Source: Dermatophilus congolensis (GTDB taxonomy: Bacteria; Actinomycetota; Actinomycetes; Actinomycetales; Dermatophilaceae). From it: a stretch of 26,547 bases of DNA. The notes under the pieces are model-generated. The model was not told where the DNA came from. It did no database searches and was given only the letters and a program-made list of their open reading frames with translations. The position numbers and the translations under genes were made by a program. Location of the stretch: the NCBI GenBank assembly GCA_030538115.1, contig JAUNUP010000041.1:1-26547 (forward strand), read 5' to 3'. This document shows positions 1 through 6,800 of the stretch, one piece after another; position 1 is the stretch's first letter; each line of letters starts with the position of its first letter.

Positions 1-1
1 A

Positions 2-157
2 GCCGATCCCCATCTCGAACTGCACAACCCGGCGACACACCGGCCCCACTTCAACTTCCCCCGACCACCCGACCCCAACGAGTGGGCACTGCATCCCCCA
101 CCGCCGATCCCCCAATCAGCGGGCGCTACATTTCCCCTACCGTCAGTCCCCAACTGA
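2..157 (+). CDS. 3' end of an unidentified protein gene (partial)
   Basis: An open frame enters from the left edge and stops at TGA 155-157. The first ~28 residues look protein-like, with ADPHLEL near the start and DPNEW later, and use mostly C/G-ending codons. The last ~20 residues are proline-rich and have poorer codon use. I do not recognise the family. A proline-rich end is compatible with the DUF222/HNH endonuclease proteins common in actinomycetes, but that is only a guess. The stop codon lies inside one of the hairpins of the adjoining array (140-160), so the hairpins begin within the coding end. The competing plus-strand frame (82-453) stays open longer, but it is proline/serine-rich with no recognisable domain and I treat it as chance. 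Confidence 0.35.
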   Translation, partial: ADPHLELHNPATHRPHFNFPRPPDPNEWALHPPPPIPQSAGATFPLPSVPN

Positions 158-263
158 CGGGCCATTCTCTCCCCCCGCCGCTCGATCCCCTCGTCGAGCG
201 GTTACTGCTCCCGGCCCCCCGACCGGGTTTTTCCCCCTTGGCTCTCGATCCCCATCTCGAGCC
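82..263. repeat. Array of short hairpins with C-rich loops
   Basis: Six inverted repeats follow one another. They are 82-101 (GTGGG/CCCAC), 101-122 (CCGCCGAT, loop CCCCCA, ATCAGCGG, one mismatch), 140-160 (CCGTCAGT, loop CCCCA, ACTGACGG, perfect), 178-201 (CCGCTCGA, loop TCCCCTCG, TCGAGCGG, perfect), 210-227 (CCCGG/CCGGG) and 240-263 (GGCT-CGA/TCG-AGCC with a 2-nt bulge). Five of the loops hold a run of four or more C, and the short spacers are also C-rich. The stem sequences differ while the architecture is kept. The 15-mer CGATCCCCATCTCGA occurs at both 4-18 and 246-260. Centres of the last five are about 29-40 nt apart. The function is unknown; it could be a terminator complex, a structured RNA, or a protein-binding DNA array. 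Confidence 0.6.
210..232 (+). terminator. Possible intrinsic terminator inside the hairpin array
   Basis: The stem CCCGG (210-214) pairs with CCGGG (223-227) over a C-rich loop and is followed at once by TTTTT (228-232). This is the only array member followed by a T-run. It would end transcripts coming from the gene that stops at 157. The stem is only 5 bp, so it is weak alone. Confidence 0.4.
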
Positions 264-299
264 GCTGCCGTTTCCGGCCGCAAAACAAGATTGCCGTCT

Positions 300-470
300 T
301 GGACGCCCGTTCCGCAAGCCCCGTTCAAGTCACACGTTCAACTCGCGTCCTGAACACCCTTTTGCACGACCGTCCAATACGTCACCAAGACTCTCGTCCA
401 AATCCCAAACCCCAACAACACCAACGATTCACACCACAGTTACTCACGAGTAAACAAAACCCGTGTGGGC
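300..470 (+). promoter_or_regulatory. C-rich, G-poor intergenic stretch (possible Rho-loading region)
   Basis: The plus strand here is rich in C and A and nearly free of G over long runs, especially 395-450. It carries many YC dinucleotides and no strong hairpin. A C-over-G bubble just downstream of a gene end is the usual look of a Rho utilisation site. I see no coding signal in 265-525. Rho involvement is inference only. Confidence 0.3.
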
Positions 471-526
471 ACCGAAAATATGCATACAAGACATCTCACA
501 ATTCGTCACCGCCCTTTTTCAGGCGC

Positions 527-558
527 GGGAACACCCTCGACGGCACTCCGTTCGAGGG
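527..558 (+). promoter_or_regulatory. Candidate ECF-sigma promoter overlapping a hairpin
   Basis: GGGAAC at 527-532 is followed, 16 nt later, by CGTT at 549-552. This is the GGAAC/CGTT layout known for actinobacterial SigE/SigH-type promoters. A perfect inverted repeat, CCCTCGA (534-540) with TCGAGGG (552-558), covers the spacer and the -10 and could be an operator. A second GGGAACAC at 562-569 has no matching -10. The next gene starts at 614. This window also encodes a SigE-like factor, so direct control is possible but untested. Confidence 0.35.
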
Positions 559-613
559 CCTGGGAACACGCGACATGTGACCGACCAGCTCAGGACAGTG
601 CGACGATGGCCCG

Positions 614-2203
614 ATGACCGATCACGCCGTGTCGTCGACCTCCGCCGACCAGACCGATGCTGCTCCCGGCAGCGAATCCCCCGAGGCCACGTCCAGCGCG
701 TCCAGCACATCCAGAACATCCAACACGTCGGAGCATCGGAGCAGCCCGAACTCGGAGGCGTTCGTCGCGTTCATGGCGTCGGGGTGGGCCAAGCGCGACG
801 ACACTCTGCCAGAGCTCTCGGAGGCGGCACAGTGGGCGGCCTCTCGGCGCGACGCGCTCTCGGCATCCTTTCCAGGTGATCGGCTCGTCATCCCTGCGGG
901 CGACCTCAAGGTGCGCAGCAACGACACCGACTACCAGTTCCGGCCGCACACGGCGTTCGCGCACCTCACCGGTCTTGGCGCCGACAGGGAGCCCGACGCC
1001 GTGCTGGTGCTGGAGCCGCGCGGCTCCGATGGCGGCGGCGGCCACGAGGCGGTTCTCTACCTGCACCCGATGGCTCCACGAGACAGCGAGGAGTCGTTCA
1101 CCGACCACCGGTCCGGCGAATTCTGGGTGGGCCCCGGCCCCACGCTCGAAGCGATGTCGGCGGAGCTGGGCGTATCGACCGCGAATCTCGACCAGCTCGG
1201 CGACGCACTGGGCAAAGACCTCGGCCTGGTCGGCCTGCGGGCCATGCACGGAGTCGACGCGAAGGTCGACGCCCTCGTCACGACCGCCCGTCAGAACACC
1301 TCCGACGCCCGCATCATCGAGGCGGCCCAGGAAGCCGACCGACACCTGGCTGTCCGCGTCTCCACCATGCGCCTGGTCAAGGACCCGTGGGAGATCGACC
1401 AGATGCGCCTCGCCTGCCGCGAGACCGGGGCGGCGTTCGAGGAGGTCGTGCGCCAGTTCCCCGAGGCCGTGAAACGCGGCCGCGGCGAGCGCTGGATCGA
1501 GGGCGTCTTCGGCCTGCATGCCCGGCACTCCGGTAACGGCGTCGGCTACGACTCCATCTGCGCTGCCGGCGACCACACCAACACCCTGCACTGGATCCGC
1601 AACACAGGTGAGGTGCGCGACGGCGACCTCATCCTCATCGACGCGGGCATCGAGGTCGACTCGCTGTTCACTGCCGACATCACCCGCACGCTGCCGATCA
1701 ACGGCAAATTCTCACCGGCGCAGCGCAAGGTCTATGAGGCCGTGCTCGACGCCCAGGAGGCTGGCCTCGCCGCCGCGAAACCGGGCGCCACTTTCAAAGA
1801 CGTGCACGCCGCAGCCATCGAGGTGATCGCGAGGTACTGCCACGACTGGGGGCTGCTGCCCGAAGGCGTCACCGTCGAGGCGGCCCTCGACAAGGAGGGC
1901 CAGTGGCACCGCCGCTGGATGGTTCACGGCACCAGCCACCACCTCGGCATCGACGTGCACGATTGCCAGCAGGCCCTCAAGGAGGACTACATGGAGGGCA
2001 CCTTGCGGCCAGGCATGATCTTCACGGTCGAGCCCGGCCTGTACTTCAAGGCCGACGACGAACTCGTTCCCGAAGAGCTACGCGGCATCGGCGTGCGGAT
2101 CGAAGACGACATCCTCATCACCGACGACGGGTACGAGATGCTCTCGACGCTGCCCCGCACCGTCGACGACATCGAGGCGTGGATGGCCGGCCTGCTGGGC
2201 TGA
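614..2203 (+). CDS. pepP: Xaa-Pro aminopeptidase (aminopeptidase P, M24B)
   Basis: This metallopeptidase removes an N-terminal residue that precedes proline. Residues ~1-50 are a Ser/Thr/Glu-rich tail with no domain. An aminopeptidase P N-terminal domain follows (about 55-240, with the typical FRPHTAFAHLTG), then the pita-bread catalytic domain. The five dinuclear-metal ligands are all present: about D343 (LIDAG), D355 (ADITRT), H438 (VHGTSHH), E473 (TVEPGLY) and E497 (RIEDD), with spacings close to E. coli PepP. At 529 residues it is longer than E. coli PepP (about 440), largely because of the tail. The ATG at 614 has no Shine-Dalgarno; GACGAT ends 6 nt before it, matching a leaderless start. 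It stands alone, with the next gene 58 bp downstream on the same strand. Confidence 0.93.
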   Translation: MTDHAVSSTSADQTDAAPGSESPEATSSASSTSRTSNTSEHRSSPNSEAFVAFMASGWAKRDDTLPELSEAAQWAASRRDALSASFPGDRLVIPAGDLKVRSNDTDYQFRPHTAFAHLTGLGADREPDAVLVLEPRGSDGGGGHEAVLYLHPMAPRDSEESFTDHRSGEFWVGPGPTLEAMSAELGVSTANLDQLGDALGKDLGLVGLRAMHGVDAKVDALVTTARQNTSDARIIEAAQEADRHLAVRVSTMRLVKDPWEIDQMRLACRETGAAFEEVVRQFPEAVKRGRGERWIEGVFGLHARHSGNGVGYDSICAAGDHTNTLHWIRNTGEVRDGDLILIDAGIEVDSLFTADITRTLPINGKFSPAQRKVYEAVLDAQEAGLAAAKPGATFKDVHAAAIEVIARYCHDWGLLPEGVTVEAALDKEGQWHRRWMVHGTSHHLGIDVHDCQQALKEDYMEGTLRPGMIFTVEPGLYFKADDELVPEELRGIGVRIEDDILITDDGYEMLSTLPRTVDDIEAWMAGLLG

Positions 2204-2261
2204 CCGGCCTCCCGGTCGCGTCACACAGGAAACCGACAGCCGAGGCGGGCAAGATGGGGGC

Positions 2262-3008
2262 ATGACGCAGCCTTCGAACGCCCGGGTTCCGATGGACCGG
2301 CTCAACCTCGAGTTCCCGCGCAGCCTCTCGATCTTCGACAAGTACGAAGACGCCCAGAAGGCCGTCGACTTCCTCTCCGACGAGCAGTTTCCGGTACAGA
2401 ACGTGATGATCGTCGGTACCGACCTGCGCCAGGTCGAGCGGGTGACCGGGCGGTTGACGTGGGGCAAGGTGCTCGGCGGCGGCATCCTCTCCGGAATGTG
2501 GATGGGCCTGTTCGTCGGCCTGATCCTCACGATGTTCGGCAACGACGCCCAGGTCGGCCTACTCGCGACGGCTGTCGCCGGTGGCGCCGTGTTCGGGCTG
2601 ATCTGGGCCGGCCTGGGGTATTCGATGACGCGCGGCAAGCGCGACTTCACGTCGGTGAGCCAGGTCGTCGCCACGAAATACGAACTCCTCGTCGAGCACG
2701 CCGCCTACGACCAGGCTCGGGAAATCCTGTCGAAGATGCCGGGTCGTCCCATCGGCTCTCAGGGCACGGGCGGGAGTCCGGTCGGGCCGACCTATCCGGG
2801 CGACCCAGCCGCTCCGGCCGCGCGCCCGAACCCGTACGAGGGCATGTACGGGCAGAAGATCGAAGACGCGGGCAAGCCGGTGGCGCCGAGCGAGCACAGC
2901 TCGACCAGCGCCCCGAGTCACGGCGACGGAGGCGGCGTGAGCCCGTCGTCTCCCTCGGCCCCTTCTCCTGGCGACGACTCCCCCAGGCCTCCGTCGCCTG
3001 GAGCCTGA
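2262..3008 (+). CDS. General stress protein 17M-type membrane protein
   Basis: A 248-residue protein. Residues ~20-60 match the start of the GSP17M/YflT-type domain (SIFDKYEDAQKAVDFL, then NVMIVGTDL). Two hydrophobic glycine-rich helices follow at about 72-92 and 98-118, then a basic segment (TRGKRDF) and a short soluble part ending near residue 165. The last ~80 residues are a Pro/Gly/Ser-rich tail that is probably disordered. Function is unknown beyond a link to stress in relatives, and related genes sit near mrp in mycobacteria. The ATG at 2262 follows CAAGAT by 6 nt and has no clear ribosome site, suggesting a leaderless transcript. The final 91 bp overlap the 3' end of the convergent tetR gene, so the tail may be a recent extension. 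Confidence 0.8.
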   Translation: MTQPSNARVPMDRLNLEFPRSLSIFDKYEDAQKAVDFLSDEQFPVQNVMIVGTDLRQVERVTGRLTWGKVLGGGILSGMWMGLFVGLILTMFGNDAQVGLLATAVAGGAVFGLIWAGLGYSMTRGKRDFTSVSQVVATKYELLVEHAAYDQAREILSKMPGRPIGSQGTGGSPVGPTYPGDPAAPAARPNPYEGMYGQKIEDAGKPVAPSEHSSTSAPSHGDGGGVSPSSPSAPSPGDDSPRPPSPGA

Positions 3009-3697
3009 GACGCCAGCCCGGCCCCCAGGTCACCGGTGAGGTAACCCTGGGCCACGCCTCCGACGACCTTGATGAGGGTTTCGGTGTCGGTGTGCACCAG
3101 CGGTTCGATGCCGGCCAAGTGCCGCGTGTAGACGACACCGAAAACATGTGAGGAGGCGAGCGCCGCGCGCTGCCTCGCGCCGGGCCCGGAGAGGCGTGCA
3201 GCGATCGGCTCGATAACCTCCGCCAATGCGATGCGCCCCATCGTCTCGTAGGGCACGTCGCCGATGAACGCGTCTTGAAGTACGCCGCGAACAGCCGCCT
3301 GGTAACGGGGGTCTCCCCAGGCCTGTAGTGCTGTGCGCACCATCGACTCCCCCAGGTTCTCCACGGGCACGTCGGCTAGCTCGGCTATGACCTCGGCCGG
3401 GGTCTGCGGAAACGCCATCGAAGCGAGGAACAGCGGCCGTTTGCCGCCGAAGTAGTAGGTGAGCAGCGCGGGGTCGACCCCTGCCTCGCGCGCGATGCCG
3501 CGCATCGTGACCTTGGCGTACGGCCGCGTCTCGAACTGCGCCTGCGCCGCGTCGAGAATCGCGCGGCGGGCGCCGTGCTCGTCGCCTGAACGCGGCCCGC
3601 GCTTGTGCGTGGCACGGCCCGCCGTCGGCGTCCTGCGGCGCGGCGTCGCATCCGCACTCGCCTCGGCGTTCGTGCGGTTGTCGGGCCGGTTGTTCAT
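2918..3697 (-). CDS. TetR-family transcriptional regulator
   Basis: A 259-residue DNA-binding repressor type. A basic, disordered N-terminus (~1-40) leads to the helix-turn-helix domain (~45-95; RRAILDAAQAQF, then KVTMRGIAREAGVDPALLTYYFGGKRPLF). An all-helical ligand domain follows with the TetR_C-like segment AFIGDVPYETMGRIALAEVI. The start ATG at 3697 is chosen because GAGGA lies 6 nt upstream; GTG at 3712 is possible. It diverges from the activase gene, and a 25-bp palindrome covers its likely -10, so it probably represses itself and the activase. The ligand could be an acyl-CoA or hydroxyacid derivative; that is inference. The last ~30 residues (Gly/Glu/Pro-rich) are coded in the overlap with the convergent stress-protein gene. 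Confidence 0.88.
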   Translation of the reverse strand: MNNRPDNRTNAEASADATPRRRTPTAGRATHKRGPRSGDEHGARRAILDAAQAQFETRPYAKVTMRGIAREAGVDPALLTYYFGGKRPLFLASMAFPQTPAEVIAELADVPVENLGESMVRTALQAWGDPRYQAAVRGVLQDAFIGDVPYETMGRIALAEVIEPIAARLSGPGARQRAALASSHVFGVVYTRHLAGIEPLVHTDTETLIKVVGGVAQGYLTGDLGAGLASQAPGDGGLGESSPGEGAEGDDGLTPPPSP

Positions 3698-3723
3698 GAG
3701 GAGTCCTCTCACGTGCTCAACCT

Positions 3724-3748
3724 CACTGGGAAATCTATTTCCTCAGTG
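3724..3748. promoter_or_regulatory. Palindromic operator between tetR and the activase gene
   Basis: On the minus strand the left arm is CACTGAGGAAAT and the right arm ATTTCCCAGTG, differing only by one inserted A, around a central AG. TAGATT, a good -10 for tetR on the minus strand, lies in its centre (3732-3737). The size and place fit a TetR operator controlling both divergent genes. A possible activase -10 is TACCGT at 3772-3777. Confidence 0.6.
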
Positions 3749-3806
3749 ATGAAAATCCCCGAGTTCCCCCGTACCGTGGTGAAGGTAACGAACGGAAGGG
3801 CCACTC

Positions 3807-6800
3807 ATGACCTGCACGCTTCGCCTCGGCTTCGACATCGGGTCCACCACCGTCAAGCTGGTACTGCTCGACGGTGACAACGTCCTTTACGAAACGTACC
3901 GCCGCCATCACGCAGACATCGCACGCGAGCTGGACGAGGTATTGACCGACGTCACCGCCCAATTTCCCGACGTGGTGGTCAGGGGTGCCGTCACCGGCTC
4001 CGGCGGAATGAAGGTCGCCACCGCGCTCGGACTGCCGTTCGTGCAGGAGGTCGTGGCCGAGACCGAGGCCATCACGGCCCGTGATCCCGAGGCCGACGTC
4101 ATCATCGAGCTGGGCGGCGAAGACGCGAAGATCACCTACCTCAAGCCGGTGCCGGAGCAACGGATGAACGGCTCGTGTGCCGGCGGCACGGGCGCGTTCA
4201 TCGACCAGTGCGCGACCCTGCTCAAGACCGACGCTTCGGGCCTGAACACCCTTGCGGAGCGAGCGAACACCCTCTACCCGATCGCCTCCCGCTGCGGCGT
4301 GTTCGCGAAGTCCGACCTGCAGCCGCTGCTCAACGACGGCGCCCCACACAGTGACCTCGCCGCGTCGATCTTCGCGGCGGTCGCCACTCAGACGATCAGT
4401 GGCCTCGCCTGCGGGCGGCCGATCCGGGGGCGCGTCGTCTTTCTCGGCGGCCCGCTGTACTTTCTCCCCCAGTTGCGTTTCGCGTTCGAGAAGGCGCTCG
4501 ACGGTAAGGCCTCGTCGTTCTCCACACCGGAGCGGGCGCAGTTGTACGTGGCGATCGGCGCTGCGATGCTGGCCGATTCCGAAAGAGCAACGCCCGTCCG
4601 ATTGGCGGATCTCCACAAGCGCCTCGCCAATGCCGACACGTCGGGCGCTGACAGCCACCGCATGCGTGCCCTCTTCGAGAACGACGCCGAGCGCGAGGAG
4701 TTCACCCGCCGCCACGCCTCCGCGGTGATCCCGAAGGCGAACATCGCCACCGCGCACGGCGACTGCTTCCTCGGCATCGACGCGGGCTCGACCACGATCA
4801 AGGCGGTACTCGTCGACGAGAACCGACGCATCCTGTTCAGCCACTATCAGGGCAACGAGGGCGACCCGGTCGGTGCGGCCGTACGCATCCTGGGCGACTT
4901 GCGCGAGGCGCTCCCTCCGGAAGCGCGGATCCGCCGCACGTGCGTCACCGGCTACGGCGAGGGCCTGGTCAAGGCCGCCCTGCGCGCCGAAGACGGCGAG
5001 ATCGAGACGATGGCCCACTTCAGGGCCGCCGACTACCTGTGCCCCGGCGTGACCAGCGTCATCGACATCGGTGGGCAGGACATGAAGTACCTGCGTGTTG
5101 TCGACGGTGTCATCGACTCGATCGCGGTCAACGAGGCGTGCAGCTCCGGCTGCGGAAGCTTCTTGCAAACCTTCGCCGCGTCGATGAAGACCGACGTCAC
5201 CTCGTTCGCGAACGGCGCCGTCGCCGCTACCGCCCCGGTCGACCTGGGCAGCCGCTGCACCGTGTTCATGAACTCCTCCGTCAAGCAGGCGCAGAAGGAG
5301 GGCGCGACGCCCGACGACATCGCCGCCGGTCTGTCGTACGCGGTCGTCCGCAACGCCCTCTACAAGGTCATCAAGCTGAAGTCGCCCGAAGAGCTCGGCG
5401 AGCGCGTCGTCGTGCAGGGCGGCACGTTCCTCAACAACGCCGTGCTGCGCGCGTTCGAGCTGCTCACCGAGCGAGAGGTCGTGCGCCCCGACATCGCCGG
5501 GCTCATGGGCGCGTTCGGCGCGGCCCTCACCGCACGCATGCGGCACCACGAAGAGGCACCAGTACACCTGCCGACTCCGGTGAGCCGTCTGCGCACCGCC
5601 TCCGAGTTGGCGGAGTTCACGGTCGAGACCGAGCAGAACGACTGCATGCTCTGCCAGAACCACTGCCGCCGCACGGTGTCGACGTTCGACGACGGAGCCG
5701 TGTTCGTCACCGGCAACCGCTGCGACCGTGGCGAGAGCCTCGACCCGAAGGCGGGCCGACGCGCCAAGAGCGAACTGCCGAACGTGGTTGAGGAGAAGTA
5801 CAAGCGTCTCTTCGCCTACCGCCGCCTCACCGAGGCGAAGGCGTTCCGCGGCGACATCGGCATCCCCCGCGCGCTCAACATGTACGAGAACTACCCGTTC
5901 TGGTTCACCGTGCTGACCAAGCTCGGCTTCCGGGTACTCATCTCGGGGCGATCGAGCCACGAGTTGTTCGAACGCGGCATGGACTCGATCACGAGCGAGA
6001 ACATCTGCTACCCGGCCAAACTCACGCACGGGCACGTCGAAGACCTCATCGACCGCGGCGTGCGCACGATCTTCTACCCCGCAGTGCGGTTCGAGCAGTG
6101 GGGCAGCGCCAAGGCCGACAATCACTTCAGTTGCCCCGTCGTGGCGGGCTACCCAGAGGTGATCGACAAGAACGTCGAGCGCCTGCGCACCGGGGTCGCG
6201 GGCCCGAACGGCACCGAAGATGTGAAACTCATCATGCCGTTCCTCAACCTGCACGACCGCGAGCACCTCGCCACCCGTCTCGCCGAGGAGTTCGCCGACT
6301 ACGGCGTCACCTGGGCCGAGGCCGCGGTCGCGATCGACGACGGCTTCGCCGAAGATGCGAAGGTCAAGGCCGACATCCGCGAAATGGGCAGGCAGGCGCT
6401 GGAGTACATGGAGGCGAACGGCGTCGGCGGCATCGTGCTGGCGGGCCGCCCGTACCACGCCGACCCCGAGATCAACCACGGCATCCCCGAGATGATCAAC
6501 TCCCTCGGCCTGGCCGTACTCACCGAGGACTCGGTCAGCGAAGAAGGCGCCGAGCTGCTCGAACGTCCCCTGCGCGTGCGCGACCAGTGGGCCTACCACT
6601 CCCGCCTCTACGACGCCGCCGCGTTCGTCGCAAGCCGCCCCGATCTCGAACTGGTGCAGCTCAACTCGTTCGGGTGCGGGCTCGATGCGATCACCACCGA
6701 CCAGGTACACGACATCCTCACCAAGGCCGACCGCATCGCGACGACGCTGAAGATCGACGAGGTCACCAACCTCGGTGCCGCTCGCATCCGGGTGCGGTCG

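Noticed and set aside
1..265. A CRISPR array
   Set aside because: Units are not identical direct repeats with spacers; similarity is in hairpin shape, and no cas genes are in view.
82..453. A 123-codon plus-strand frame over the hairpin array
   Set aside because: Pro/Ser/Thr-rich without a domain; codon use decays, and the repeated DP-x-L pattern simply translates the hairpin loops.
3735..6710. A 991-codon open frame on the minus strand inside the activase gene
   Set aside because: It mirrors the high-GC codon pattern of the activase, is Val/Arg/Asp/Gly-rich and shows no domain; the plus-strand protein has clear family motifs throughout.
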